The notes under the pieces were generated by a model, which saw nothing but the letters and a program-made list of their open reading frames with translations, ran no database searches and was not told the DNA's origin. DNA of 54,352 bases from Sphingomonadales bacterium BRH_c42 (GTDB lineage Bacteria > Pseudomonadota > Alphaproteobacteria > Sphingomonadales > Sphingomonadaceae): the NCBI GenBank assembly GCA_001516125.1, contig LOEX01000052.1, forward strand, positions 1-54,352, in the 5' to 3' direction. Positions 1 through 8,381 of this stretch are shown piece after piece (within the stretch, counting starts at the first letter, position 1; every line of letters begins with the position of its first letter). The position numbers and the translations under genes are program-made.

Positions 1-584
1 GCCGGCCCGCTTGCCAGCTTGGCACGGGCTTCGCGCTGGCGAGCTTCGGCCTGATGCAGCGCCGCGTTTGCCTGCGCCACTGATTGCTGCGCAGCCTCGT
101 AATCGGCTTTCGTGCTGAAGCCTGCATCGCGCAGCGCCGCCACCCGGTCGAAGCGCGCCTCGGCAAAGCCGATATCCTCGCGCGCGGCGGCAATATCGAC
201 CCCGGTCAGGTCGCTCGAATTGGCGAGCGCGATGACATTGGCCTGCGCGCCTGCCAGATCGGCCTGCGCGCGCGCCAGCGCGATGCGATAGGGTTCGGGG
301 TCGATGCGGAACAGCAATTGCCCCGCCGCGACCTGTTCGCCCTCCCGGACGAATATCTCGACAATCTGCCCGCCAACTTCGCCGCTGACGGTGACCATAT
401 CCTGCTGGACATAGGCATTGTCGGTCGAAACCTTGCCTTGCAGGCTCAGCCAATAGAGGCCCGCGGCGGTGAGGAGCAGGAGTGGCACCGACAGCATCAG
501 CGCCAGGCGGCCGCGGCCACGCGCCTTTGGCTGCTCGCTGGCAGTGCGGGTTGCAGCCTCGATCGGCGAATCGATATCAGCCAT
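1..584 (-). CDS. HlyD/EmrA-family membrane fusion protein (3' end outside window)
   Basis: Periplasmic adaptor of a tripartite drug efflux pump. It would link an inner-membrane transporter, probably MFS type, to an outer-membrane channel. The 194 visible residues show a short cytoplasmic N-terminus, one membrane segment at about 27-45 rich in Leu, and then the biotinyl-lipoyl half-motif (GGQIVEIFVREGEQVAAGQLL) typical of HlyD/EmrA. An Ala/Gln-rich alpha-helical hairpin follows. The ATG lies inside the end of the upstream marR-type gene (8-base overlap), so the two are translationally coupled and the MarR protein is the likely regulator. The C-terminal beta-barrel part and the transporter lie beyond the window edge. 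The family is certain; the substrate is not predictable. Confidence 0.88.
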   Translation of the reverse strand, partial: MADIDSPIEAATRTASEQPKARGRGRLALMLSVPLLLLTAAGLYWLSLQGKVSTDNAYVQQDMVTVSGEVGGQIVEIFVREGEQVAAGQLLFRIDPEPYRIALARAQADLAGAQANVIALANSSDLTGVDIAAAREDIGFAEARFDRVAALRDAGFSTKADYEAAQQSVAQANAALHQAEARQREARAKLASGP

Positions 585-1020
585 CGACCAGCTCCCTGCC
601 GCGCGCCCTCGCCAGATTGTCGCCAATGCGGCCATTGAGCGTTTCGAGCATTCGGCGTTCGCCCACGTTCATACCCGCCAGGACTTCCTCCATCATCGCA
701 TCGAGCGTCAGGCGCAACGTCTCGACTATCCGGCGGCTCTTGCCGGTAAGGTGGAGGATGCGTGCGCGCCGGTCAGCTGGATCGGCGCGGCGTTCGAGCC
801 ATCCGGCGTCTTCCATCCGGTCAACGATACGGGTGAGGGTGATCGGTTCGATTTCCAACCGATCGGCATAGAACGCCTGGTTCTCGCCGGGAAAAAGGTC
901 GAGCGAGAGCAGCAGGCGCGCCTGCGCGGCGGTGAGGCCATGCTGGCGCACGCGCTCGTCGAACAGGCGGCGCAGCAGCCGCGAATTGTCCGACATGCGA
1001 TAGGCGAGTTCGGAAACCAT
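577..1020 (-). CDS. MarR-family transcriptional regulator
   Basis: A 147-residue winged-helix repressor, normal MarR size. The N-terminal dimerisation helix is followed by LTAAQARLLLSL and the recognition-helix region (ADRLEIEPITLTRIVDRMEDAGWLERR), then the wing with the family's D-x-R-R-x-R pattern (DPADRRARI). The start at 1020 (MVSEL) was chosen because it begins the conserved domain; an in-frame extension to 1101 would run through a putative promoter and operator. It overlaps the downstream HlyD-type gene, so it most likely represses its own efflux operon and responds to a phenolic or lipophilic compound. The ligand is inference. Confidence 0.88.
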   Translation of the reverse strand: MVSELAYRMSDNSRLLRRLFDERVRQHGLTAAQARLLLSLDLFPGENQAFYADRLEIEPITLTRIVDRMEDAGWLERRADPADRRARILHLTGKSRRIVETLRLTLDAMMEEVLAGMNVGERRMLETLNGRIGDNLARARGRELVDG

Positions 1021-1028
1021 GCGTGCAC

Positions 1029-1056
1029 ATATAATAAGCACGCTTAGCATATGCAA
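1029..1056 (-). promoter_or_regulatory. Candidate promoter with overlapping palindromic operator of the marR-hlyD operon
   Basis: On the minus strand a -35-like TTGCAT (1056-1051) and a -10-like TTATAT (1034-1029) are separated by 16 bases. Between them lies the palindrome TAAGC-GT-GCTTA (1035-1046). A repressor bound there would block RNA polymerase, as is usual for autoregulated MarR operons. The predicted transcript leader is only a few bases long. Motif reading only. Confidence 0.45.
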
Positions 1057-1099
1057 GCAGTACTGGCGGGAGGAGAAAATAGCGGTTAGCCTGCGCCGC

Positions 1100-1747
1100 A
1101 TGACCTTGCACGCAGAACTCTTTTTCAGCTTCCGTTCGCCCTACAGCTATCTGGCGGTGGGGCGCTACCGGGCCATGACCGACGAATACGACCTCGAAAT
1201 CGCGCTGCGCCCGGTCTGGCCGCTGGCGCTGCGCCAATCGGACTTTTTCGAGCGTAACCATCCCAACTGGCTCGGCTATACCATGCGCGACATGATCCGC
1301 GTTGCGCAGTTCCACGGCATTCCCTTTGGCGCGCCGCGCCCCGATCCGATCCAGCAGAACATGATGACGCGCGAAATCGCGGCGGAGCAGCCGTATATCC
1401 GCCGGATCACGCGGCTGGGGCAGGCGGCGGCTCAACGCGGCAAGGGGCTGGCCTTCGCGGCAGAGGCGGCGGCGCTGATCTGGGGCGGGGCCGAAGGGTG
1501 GAACGAGGGCGAGCATCTGGCCGGAGCAGCAGTGCGCGCCGGGCTCGATCTGGCCGAGCTTGATGCCGAGGTGGTTGCTAACGCCGACGCGCTCGATGCT
1601 GAGATTGCCGCCAATCAGCAGGCGCTTGAGGATGCCGGGCATTGGGGCGTGCCGACGCTGGTGTTCGAGGGCGAGCCATTCTTCGGGCAGGACCGGATCG
1701 ACATGGTCAAATGGCGTATGGAGCAGAAGGGGCTGGAGAAGCGATGA
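1100..1747 (+). CDS. DsbA-like / 2-hydroxychromene-2-carboxylate isomerase family protein
   Basis: A 215-residue cytosolic protein of the kappa-GST/HCCA isomerase branch of the DsbA thioredoxin fold. The opening ELFFSFRSPYSYLAV carries the family's S-P-Y-S motif in place of the CxxC of true disulfide oxidoreductases. The C-terminal W-G-V-P-T-L segment (about 187-192) is the cis-proline region, followed by FGQDRIDMV as in NahD-type enzymes. Such enzymes use glutathione to isomerise ring-cleavage products, but many genomic copies have no known substrate. The start at 1100 was chosen because the conserved domain begins there. Its stop overlaps the start of the next gene (ATGA), so the two are co-translated. 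Confidence 0.82.
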   Translation: MTLHAELFFSFRSPYSYLAVGRYRAMTDEYDLEIALRPVWPLALRQSDFFERNHPNWLGYTMRDMIRVAQFHGIPFGAPRPDPIQQNMMTREIAAEQPYIRRITRLGQAAAQRGKGLAFAAEAAALIWGGAEGWNEGEHLAGAAVRAGLDLAELDAEVVANADALDAEIAANQQALEDAGHWGVPTLVFEGEPFFGQDRIDMVKWRMEQKGLEKR

Positions 1748-2196
1748 GCCAGAAGACCGAAAAATCCGGCGGGTGCCTGTGCGGGCGAGTGCGCTACCGC
1801 GCCATGATCGACGGCGACGATGCCTATTGGTGCCATTGCCGGATGTGTCAGAAGGCGACAGGCGGAATCGCCGCCGCGTTCGTTCAGGTCGAGCCTGCCG
1901 ATGTTACCTGGCTGAGCGAGCCGGACTGGTACGCCAGTTCCCCTATCGCGCGGCGCCCGTTCTGCTCGCACTGCGGCACCCCGCTCGGCTTTGCCTGGGC
2001 CGACGGCAAGGGGGACATGGACCTGACCGTGGGCAGTTTCGACGATCCATCGAATTTCAGGCCCGTGGCGCATGCCGGGTGCGAATCGATGCACGAGGCA
2101 TGGCTTGATACCAGCGACCTGCCGCGCCAGCGCAGCGACGAGACGCAAAGCATCGTCAGCCGCTGGAAGGACGCCGGTCTGGAAGTGCCCGAGTGA
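1744..2196 (+). CDS. GFA-family zinc protein (CENP-V/GFA domain)
   Basis: A 150-residue protein with the complete cysteine set of the GFA fold: GGCLCG near residues 9-14, CHCRMC near 32-37 and FCSHCG near 72-77. These bind a structural and a catalytic-type zinc. The namesake was described as S-hydroxymethylglutathione synthase, but that activity is disputed for most members. The upstream gene is also from a glutathione-linked family and the stop/start overlap (1744-1747) indicates one operon, so a shared role in thiol-dependent detoxification is plausible. Substrate unknown. Confidence 0.85.
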   Translation: MSQKTEKSGGCLCGRVRYRAMIDGDDAYWCHCRMCQKATGGIAAAFVQVEPADVTWLSEPDWYASSPIARRPFCSHCGTPLGFAWADGKGDMDLTVGSFDDPSNFRPVAHAGCESMHEAWLDTSDLPRQRSDETQSIVSRWKDAGLEVPE

Positions 2197-2203
2197 GGCC
2201 CGA

Positions 2204-2953
2204 GTGACCACGGACCATTTCGAGAGTTTCGACGGCACGCGGCTCGCCATTCACCGGGCGGGGCAGGGCCGCCCCGTGGTGCTGCTCCACGGGCTGTTTT
2301 CCAGCGCGCAGATGAACTGGATCAAGTGGGGCCATGCCGACCGGCTGGCTGCAGCCGGGTTCGAGGCGATCATGCTCGATTTCCGCGTGCATGGGGATAG
2401 CGACGCGCCGCACGATCGGGCGAAATATCCCGAAAATGTGCTGGTTCGCGATCTCGCCGCATTGATCGATCATCTGGGGCTTGAGGATTACGACCTTGGC
2501 GGATTCTCGCTCGGTGCGCGGACCGCGCTCCATGCGGCGACGAACGGCGTGGTTGCGCCGAAAAGGCTGGTCATTGGCGGCATGGGCGTGGCGGGGCTCG
2601 CCCATTGGCAGAAACGCGCGGCGTTTTTCAAGCGGGTGATCGATGAATTCGACACGATTACGCGGGATGATCCGGCCTGGCTCTCGCGCCAGTTCCTGAA
2701 AAGCCAGGGGGTTGACCGGGTCGCCGCGCGGCTGCTGCTCGATGCGATGAGCGATCTCGACACTGCGCTCCTCGCCAATGTCACCATGCCCACGCTGGTG
2801 GTCTGCGGTAGCGAAGACGAGGACAACGGATCGGCGCGCGATCTGGCCGATCTGCTGCCCGACGCGACTTATGCCGAGGTTCCGGGCAACCACCTGATGT
2901 CGGCCACCCGGCCAGAGATGGGAGAGGCGATCCTGCGCTTCCTCGCTGCTTGA
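2204..2953 (+). CDS. Alpha/beta hydrolase
   Basis: A 249-residue serine hydrolase with the standard order of motifs: oxyanion loop VVLLHGLFSS, nucleophile elbow GGFSLGA (Ser about residue 102), acid region LVVCGSEDED and catalytic His in VPGNHLMSATRPEM. The GTG start at 2204, seven bases after the previous stop, fits the usual N-terminus of the family; an ATG farther upstream would overlap the GFA gene by more than 100 bases. No signal peptide, so cytosolic. It is probably the last gene of the 1100-2953 operon. Esterase-like activity is expected; the substrate cannot be read from sequence. Confidence 0.85.
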   Translation: MTTDHFESFDGTRLAIHRAGQGRPVVLLHGLFSSAQMNWIKWGHADRLAAAGFEAIMLDFRVHGDSDAPHDRAKYPENVLVRDLAALIDHLGLEDYDLGGFSLGARTALHAATNGVVAPKRLVIGGMGVAGLAHWQKRAAFFKRVIDEFDTITRDDPAWLSRQFLKSQGVDRVAARLLLDAMSDLDTALLANVTMPTLVVCGSEDEDNGSARDLADLLPDATYAEVPGNHLMSATRPEMGEAILRFLAA

Positions 2954-3020
2954 TTTGCCCCGCCTTCGCGTCCAAACCGGTCGCAACCGAAACCATCCGC
3001 GCTTGAGAGGACACCAAAGG

Positions 3021-4895
3021 ATGAAATTCGCCCCCGCCGCGCCCGCTGCGCTTGCTGTTGCACTCGCGCTGCCATTGGCCATGTCGCTGGCCGCATGCGC
3101 CAGCGTTCCGGCTGCTGACGTTGCCGCCGCGCCTTTGGCCGCCGATCCCTATCCGCTGACGCCCGAAGGTGCGGCCAATTGGGTGGCGATGGTCGAGCAG
3201 GACCTCGGCGGATTCACGGTCGAGTACGCCCAGGTCCAGTGGGTCAATGCGACCTACATCACGCATGATACCGATACGCTGGCGGCGAAATATGGTGCGG
3301 TCGCAACCGAAAAATCGGTTCAATACGCCAATGAGGCGGCGCGCTATGCCGCCGTTGCCGGCCTCGATCCAGTGGTGGCACGCAAGCTCGATATCCTCAG
3401 GAACGGCATCGTCATGCCCGCGCCCGCGCGCGAGGGCGCGGCAAGCGAGCTGTCCGAAATCGCGACCCGGCTAGGCTCGGCCTATGGCAAGGGCAAGGGC
3501 ACGCTGAACGGCGCGGAGATCAACGGATCGGACATCGAGGCCGAGATGGGCAATCCCGAGCGCACCCCGGCCGAACTGGCCGAGATGTGGGCCAGCTGGC
3601 ACGACAATGTCGGCGCGCCGATGAAGGACGATTATGCGCGGATGGTCGGAATCGCCAATGACGGCGCGAAGGAGCTGGGCTTTGCCGATCTGGGCGCGAT
3701 GTGGCGCTCCAATTACGACATGGATCCCGATCAGTTTGCCGCCGAGACCGAGCGGATGTGGCAGGAGGTGAAGCCGCTCTACGTCGCGCTCCACACCTAT
3801 GTCCGCGCGAAGCTCAACGAAAAGCATGGCGACGCCGTGCAGCCCGCGACCGGGCCGATCCGGGCCGATCTGCTGGGCAACATGTGGGCGCAGGAATGGG
3901 GCAATATCTATCCGCTGGTCGCTCCCGAAGGCGCAGGCGATATCGGCTATGACCTGACCGATCTGATCGCCAAAAAGGGCCTCACTGAAACCGATATGGT
4001 GCGCGCGGGCGAAGGTTTCTTCTCATCGCTCGGCTTTGAGCAATTGCCCGCCACATTCTGGGAGCGCAGCCTGTTCGTGAAGCCCGCCGACCGCGAAGTG
4101 GTATGCCACGCCAGCGCGTGGGACATCGACAATGTCGATGATCTGCGCATCAAGATGTGCATCAAGCGCAACGGCGACGACTTCAAGGTCATCCATCACG
4201 AGCTCGGCCACAATTACTATCAACGCGCCTATAACAAGCACGATTTCCTCCATCTCAACGGCGCCAATGACGGCTTCCACGAGGCGATCGGCGACATGAT
4301 TGCGCTGTCGATCACGCCCGAATATCTGGTCCAGATCGATATGCTCGATCGCGCCGATGTTCCCAGTGCCGACAAGGATATCGGCCTGCTGCTGCGCGAG
4401 GCGATGGACAAGGTCGCCTTCCTGCCCTTCGGGCTGATGGTTGACCGTTATCGTTGGAGCCTGTTCGACGGATCGGTCGCACCGGCGGATTATAACGAGG
4501 CGTGGACCACGCTGCGCTACCAGTATCAGGGTATCGTTCCGCCGGTTCCGCGCGGAGAGGCTTCATTCGATCCGGGCGCGAAATACCACGTTCCGGGCAA
4601 TGTTCCCTACACGCGCTATTTCCTCGCCCGTATCCTGCAGTTCCAGTTCTACAAGGCGGCCTGCGATCAGGCGGGGTGGAAGGGGCCGCTGCACCGCTGT
4701 TCGTTCTATGGCAATGAAGCGGTAGGCAGGAACCTCAATGCCATGCTCGAAATGGGCGCATCGAAGCCTTGGCCCGATGCGCTCGAGGCCTTTACCGGCG
4801 AGCGTCAGATGAGCGGCAAGGCGATGGCCGAATATTTCGCCCCGCTCATGAAATGGCTTGAGGAACAGAACAAGGGCAAGCCGCAAGGCTGGTGA
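3021..4895 (+). CDS. M2-family zinc metallopeptidase lipoprotein (ACE-like dipeptidyl carboxypeptidase)
   Basis: A 624-residue homologue of angiotensin-converting enzyme. The start at 3021 gives a lipoprotein signal with lipobox LAAC (Cys about residue 26). The zinc site is HHELGH with the third ligand Glu in GANDGFHEAIGD about 25 residues later, as in M2 peptidases. YHVPGNVPYTRYFLA near the C-terminus is also typical. It should be an outer-membrane-anchored periplasmic enzyme removing dipeptides from peptide C-termini. Bacterial M2 members are common in Sphingomonadales and Xanthomonadales. The retropepsin-like rimB starts three bases after its stop, so both sit on one transcript; whether it shares a role with rimB-rimK is unknown. 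Confidence 0.93.
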   Translation: MKFAPAAPAALAVALALPLAMSLAACASVPAADVAAAPLAADPYPLTPEGAANWVAMVEQDLGGFTVEYAQVQWVNATYITHDTDTLAAKYGAVATEKSVQYANEAARYAAVAGLDPVVARKLDILRNGIVMPAPAREGAASELSEIATRLGSAYGKGKGTLNGAEINGSDIEAEMGNPERTPAELAEMWASWHDNVGAPMKDDYARMVGIANDGAKELGFADLGAMWRSNYDMDPDQFAAETERMWQEVKPLYVALHTYVRAKLNEKHGDAVQPATGPIRADLLGNMWAQEWGNIYPLVAPEGAGDIGYDLTDLIAKKGLTETDMVRAGEGFFSSLGFEQLPATFWERSLFVKPADREVVCHASAWDIDNVDDLRIKMCIKRNGDDFKVIHHELGHNYYQRAYNKHDFLHLNGANDGFHEAIGDMIALSITPEYLVQIDMLDRADVPSADKDIGLLLREAMDKVAFLPFGLMVDRYRWSLFDGSVAPADYNEAWTTLRYQYQGIVPPVPRGEASFDPGAKYHVPGNVPYTRYFLARILQFQFYKAACDQAGWKGPLHRCSFYGNEAVGRNLNAMLEMGASKPWPDALEAFTGERQMSGKAMAEYFAPLMKWLEEQNKGKPQGW

Positions 4896-4897
4896 TC

Positions 4898-5377
4898 ATG
4901 CGCAAGACGCAGCGGCAGTTACCGCTTGTGGGATGGCGCGAGATGGTGCGGCTGCCCGCCTTTGGCGATGCCCCGATCATCGCCAAGGTCGATACCGGTG
5001 CGTTCACCTCCGCGCTCCACGCCACCGGGATCAAGCGTTTCACCCGCGATCATGCGGATTGGGCGCGATTTGTGCTCGATCTGGGACAAGGGGGAGGCCG
5101 CGGCCCGACCTGCGAGGCGCCGATTGTCGACCAGCGCGCGATCACCAGTTCCAACGGCGTGACCGAACAGCGCTGCATCATCACGGCGCAGATCGTGATC
5201 GGAGAACAGGTGATCGATACGCAATTCAGCCTGGCTGACCGGTCTGACATGAAATTTCCCATTTTGATTGGCAGGACCGCGATTAAAGGAAGGTTTCTGG
5301 TCGATTCGGACCGGTCATTCCTGCAATCCAGGCGCTACAGCGTGCCCGCCAGCGCAAACAAGGACACACGCCGATGA
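4898..5377 (+). CDS. rimB: Retropepsin-like endopeptidase, RimB type (PF05618 family)
   Basis: A 159-residue protein of the family annotated as ATP-dependent zinc protease or RimK-associated protease. Its fold is a single-lobe retropepsin-like aspartic protease. The motif [13 protein letters not shown] (about 32-44) carries the D-T-G-A active-site loop, and [17 protein letters not shown] is the conserved C-terminal strand-turn region. In Pseudomonas the RimB partner trims the poly-glutamate tail that RimK adds to S6. Here the stop overlaps the rimK start (5374-5377), which supports the same pairing. GTG at 4892 is an alternative start; ATG at 4898 is preferred. No signal peptide, so cytosolic. 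Confidence 0.85.
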   Translation: MRKTQRQLPLVGWREMVRLPAFGDAPIIAKVDTGAFTSALHATGIKRFTRDHADWARFVLDLGQGGGRGPTCEAPIVDQRAITSSNGVTEQRCIITAQIVIGEQVIDTQFSLADRSDMKFPILIGRTAIKGRFLVDSDRSFLQSRRYSVPASANKDTRR

Positions 5378-6279
5378 AGATCGCCATGCTTGCGCGCAAT
5401 GCGAATCTCTATTCGCACCAGCGCCTTGTCGAGGCTGCTGAGGCGCGCGGTCACGAAATCGACGTGCTCAACACGCTGCGCTGCACCGTCAACATCGCCA
5501 GCCATCGGCCCACGGTGAGCTACAATGGGCAGACCTTGCGCGGTTATGACGCGATCATCCCGCGCATCGGTGCGTCGATCACGCATTATGGCCTCGCAAT
5601 CCTGCGCCAGTTCGAAATGGGCGGAGTGTGGTCGCTTAACGAAAGCGTTGCCATCGGGCGCAGCCGCGACAAGCTGCGCAGTATGCAGATCCTGGCCAAG
5701 CACGGAATCGGCCTGCCGCTGACGGCCTATGCCAACGACCCCAAGCAGGCAGAAGAACTGATCCGCGCGGTCAACGGCCCGCCGGTGGTGATCAAGCTGC
5801 TCGAAGGGACGCAGGGGATCGGCGTGGTGCTGGCCGAAACCATGTCCAGCGCCAAATCTGTGGTCGAGGCGTTCCGCGGGGCCAATGTCAACATTCTGGT
5901 GCAGGAATTCATCAAGGAGGCCGGCGGCACCGATATCCGCGCGCTGGTGGTGGGCGGCAAGGTGGTCGCGGCGATGAAGCGCACCGGATCGCCCGACGAG
6001 TTCCGCTCGAACCTTCACCGCGGCGGCAGTGCAGAACTGGTCAAGATCACTCCTGAGGAGCGCACAACGGCTCTGCGCGCGGCCAAACACATGGGGCTCA
6101 ATGTCTGCGGGGTGGATATGCTGCGCAGCAACCACGGGCCGGTGATAATGGAGATCAATTCATCGCCCGGACTTGAAGGGATCGAAGTTGCAACCGGCAA
6201 GGATGTGGCGGGCTTGATCATCAAGTTCATTGAAGAGAATGCGAAATTGGGCAAGACAGGCACCAAGGGGAAGGGGTAG
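5374..6279 (+). CDS. rimK: Ribosomal protein S6--L-glutamate ligase RimK
   Basis: A 301-residue ATP-grasp ligase, the same size as E. coli RimK. The N-terminal domain ([20 protein letters not shown]) is followed by the ATP-grasp region with [14 protein letters not shown] (phosphate-binding loop), [28 protein letters not shown] and the metal-binding GVDMLRS...[14 protein letters not shown]. It adds glutamates to the C-terminus of ribosomal protein S6, which is encoded at 9245-9607. It overlaps rimB by four bases and is followed 28 bases later by a YbjN-domain gene, matching the rimK-ybjN order of E. coli. Confidence 0.95.
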   Translation: MKIAMLARNANLYSHQRLVEAAEARGHEIDVLNTLRCTVNIASHRPTVSYNGQTLRGYDAIIPRIGASITHYGLAILRQFEMGGVWSLNESVAIGRSRDKLRSMQILAKHGIGLPLTAYANDPKQAEELIRAVNGPPVVIKLLEGTQGIGVVLAETMSSAKSVVEAFRGANVNILVQEFIKEAGGTDIRALVVGGKVVAAMKRTGSPDEFRSNLHRGGSAELVKITPEERTTALRAAKHMGLNVCGVDMLRSNHGPVIMEINSSPGLEGIEVATGKDVAGLIIKFIEENAKLGKTGTKGKG

Positions 6280-6307
6280 GCCCATCTTCGCAACTGGGGA
6301 TATGCAA

Positions 6308-6805
6308 ATGAAGAAGGCAGTTATTGCGGCGGTTCTGGCCATGCAGGCGGCGGGCGCGCTGGCGGCGGCCCCGGCAGGCAGCGTGAGCGCGGCCGATCCC
6401 GGCGCAATTGCCGAAGTGCTCGAATTCGCCGGTTACAAGGCCATCATCGAAACCGATGATCTGGGCGATCCCATGATCAAGACCGAGCTGGGCGGCTGGC
6501 CGACCACGATCTATTTCTATGGCTGCGACGAAACGACACACCAGGGCTGTGACGCCCTGCGGCTGGAGGCCGGGTTCGACCGGGCCACTCCGTGGAACGG
6601 TGATGAGTCGATGAAGATTGCCGAGAAGTTCCGGTTTGCCGCAGTCTATCTCGACAAGGAGGGTGATCCGTGGATCGCCTGGGATATCCTGACAGGCGAC
6701 GGTATCCCCACCAAGGTGTTCTTGAGGGCAATGCGCGAATTCGGGGCAACGCTTGATAGCGCTTCGGAGATCGCCTTCGCCGAGGAAAACGCGGCGGCCG
6801 AATAA
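6308..6805 (+). CDS. Exported YbjN-domain protein
   Basis: A 165-residue protein with a Sec signal peptide (MKKAVIAAVLAMQAAGALA, cleavage about residue 19) and one YbjN-type domain: VLEFAGYKAIIETDD..., IYFYGCD, LRLEAGFD, FRFAAVYLDKEGDPWIAWD, GIPTKVFLRAMREFG. In E. coli the cytosolic YbjN follows rimK and affects motility and stress responses; this copy is exported, so its function may differ. ATG at 6308 was preferred to ATG at 6302 because the purine-rich GGGGA (about 6296-6300) is correctly spaced only for 6308. Its end meets the end of amn, transcribed toward it, with 12 bases between. Confidence 0.8.
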   Translation: MKKAVIAAVLAMQAAGALAAAPAGSVSAADPGAIAEVLEFAGYKAIIETDDLGDPMIKTELGGWPTTIYFYGCDETTHQGCDALRLEAGFDRATPWNGDESMKIAEKFRFAAVYLDKEGDPWIAWDILTGDGIPTKVFLRAMREFGATLDSASEIAFAEENAAAE

Positions 6806-6817
6806 CCGCTGGCCGGT

Positions 6818-8257
6818 TTACCTGAAGGGAGGTTCGTTGAAGGCGCGCAGTTTGCGGCTGTGCAGCCGGTCGCCCTCGTCACGCAGCCGCTTGCAGGCGA
6901 CGATGCCCATTTGCAGGTGCGCGGCAATCGCCTCTTCATAGAACTTGTTGGCCTGTCCGGGCAGCTTGATCTCGCCGTGCAGCGGCTTGTCGCTGACGCA
7001 CAGCAAGGTGCCATAAGGGACGCGGAAACGATAACCCTGCGCGGCGATGGTTGCGCTTTCCATCTCGATTGCGATCGCGCGGCTTTGCGAGAAACGCTTG
7101 GCCGAACTCGAATAGAGCAGCTCCCAGTTGCGGTCGTCAGTGGTGACGACGGTGCCGGTGCGCATGCGCTGCTTGAGGTTGGCACCTTGCGTCCCCGATA
7201 CCACCTCTGCCGCGCCCGCGAGCGCCTGCTGGACCTCGGCGATGGGGGGAATGGGGATTTCGGGCGGCAGCACGCTATCGAGCACATGATCGTCGCGCAG
7301 ATAGGCGTGCGCGAGCACGAAATCGCCGATCTTCTGCGTCGAGCGCAGGCCGCCGCAATGGCCGATCATCAGCCACGCATGCGGGCGCAACACCGCGATG
7401 TGGTCGCATATCGTCTTGGCGTTGGAAGGGCCGACCCCGATATTGACCAGCGTAATCCCGCAGCGATCGCCGCGGATCAGGTGGTAGGCCGGCATCTGGT
7501 GGCGGCGCCAGGCAGTGTCCGACAACTGGTCGCGGGCATTGACGCAGTGCTCGCGGATATCGAGCCCGCCGGCACCGGTCAGCGCGGTATAGCCGTCATT
7601 GCCGATCTGCCGTGCCGCCCAGTCAACGAATTCATCGACATAGCGGTGATAGTTGGTGAACAGTACGAAGTGCTGGAAATCCTCGGTCCGCGTGCCGGTG
7701 TAGTGCGCAAGGCGCGCCAGCGAATAATCGGTGCGCAGCCCGTCGAACAGTGCCAGCGGAAGATCGGACTCTGGAAAATCGAAATCGTATCCGTCAGCCA
7801 GCTCGTCCCCGATCAACGCCAGATCGGTCGCCGGGAAATGGCGGGCGATATCCTGCGCTGCCAGCCCCGCCATCGCGGCGCCATGATCGCCGTCGAGCAC
7901 ATAGGGGAAGGGGATTTCCTGGCGTGAAGAGACAACTTCGTAGCGCACCTCGTAGTCGCGCGCGATCATTTCCAGCTGCTCCTTGAGATAGCCGGAAAAG
8001 AGCGCGGGGCGCGTTATGGTTGTCGAATAGGTGCCAGGCTTTTCCAGGCGACCAAACGCGCGCGAACGGTCGCTCGGTTCGCCCTTGCCTTCGAAATGGA
8101 TGCTCAGCTGCGGGTAGGCATAGCTGCCATCCACGCGCTTGTGCGCGGGAGGGATGGTACCCGCGGTGGCAAAGGCGATGACATCGGCCCGCAGAGTGGC
8201 GACCGCCGTGTCATGGATTTGCTTCAATTGGGCAATGATGTTGTCGACCAGCTCCAT
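6818..8257 (-). CDS. amn: AMP nucleosidase
   Basis: A 479-residue enzyme that hydrolyses AMP to adenine and ribose 5-phosphate, the usual length for bacterial Amn. The N-terminal Amn-specific domain (YPQLSIHFEG, SGYLKEQLEMI) is followed by the nucleoside-phosphorylase-like catalytic domain with NIGVGPSNAKTICDHIAVLRPHAWLMIGHCGGL, the MESATIAAQGYRF substrate loop and LLCVSDKPLHGEIKLPGQAN. It is cytosolic and acts in purine salvage and control of adenylate pools. A Pho box overlaps its -35 region, so induction during phosphate starvation is expected. It stands alone, downstream of the rplI terminator. Confidence 0.95.
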   Translation of the reverse strand: MELVDNIIAQLKQIHDTAVATLRADVIAFATAGTIPPAHKRVDGSYAYPQLSIHFEGKGEPSDRSRAFGRLEKPGTYSTTITRPALFSGYLKEQLEMIARDYEVRYEVVSSRQEIPFPYVLDGDHGAAMAGLAAQDIARHFPATDLALIGDELADGYDFDFPESDLPLALFDGLRTDYSLARLAHYTGTRTEDFQHFVLFTNYHRYVDEFVDWAARQIGNDGYTALTGAGGLDIREHCVNARDQLSDTAWRRHQMPAYHLIRGDRCGITLVNIGVGPSNAKTICDHIAVLRPHAWLMIGHCGGLRSTQKIGDFVLAHAYLRDDHVLDSVLPPEIPIPPIAEVQQALAGAAEVVSGTQGANLKQRMRTGTVVTTDDRNWELLYSSSAKRFSQSRAIAIEMESATIAAQGYRFRVPYGTLLCVSDKPLHGEIKLPGQANKFYEEAIAAHLQMGIVACKRLRDEGDRLHSRKLRAFNEPPFR

Positions 8258-8275
8258 CGGCTCACGCTACTCCAC

Positions 8276-8317
8276 ATTATTGTTTTTTCAAATATCGCCA
8301 TGACCTCGTCATGACAC
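8276..8317 (-). promoter_or_regulatory. PhoB-dependent promoter of amn (Pho box plus -10)
   Basis: Minus-strand GTGTCAT-GACG-AGGTCAT (8317-8300) matches the two 7-base Pho-box half-sites (consensus CTGTCAT, 4-base spacer) at 6/7 and 5/7 positions. Its last six bases stand where a -35 would be, 18 bases before the -10-like AATAAT (8281-8276). There is no good conventional -35, as expected for a PhoB-activated promoter. The site lies just downstream of the rplI terminator. Confidence 0.65.
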
Positions 8318-8324
8318 CGCTTAC

Positions 8325-8354
8325 AAAAAAGGCGCGACCTTTCGACCGCGCCTT
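8325..8354 (-). terminator. Rho-independent terminator of rpsF-rpsR-rplI
   Basis: On the minus strand an 8-bp perfect stem (AAGGCGCG with CGCGCCTT, 8354-8347 and 8336-8329) with a 10-base loop runs directly into six T residues (8330-8325). It begins 27 bases after the rplI stop. Confidence 0.9.
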
Positions 8355-8381
8355 CTGTTGTTGGGGAGAGGAAAAGGCCGG

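Noticed and set aside
2156-3082. A 308-codon minus-strand frame opposite the alpha/beta hydrolase gene.
   Set aside because: Shadow frame; the hydrolase on the plus strand has the full catalytic triad.
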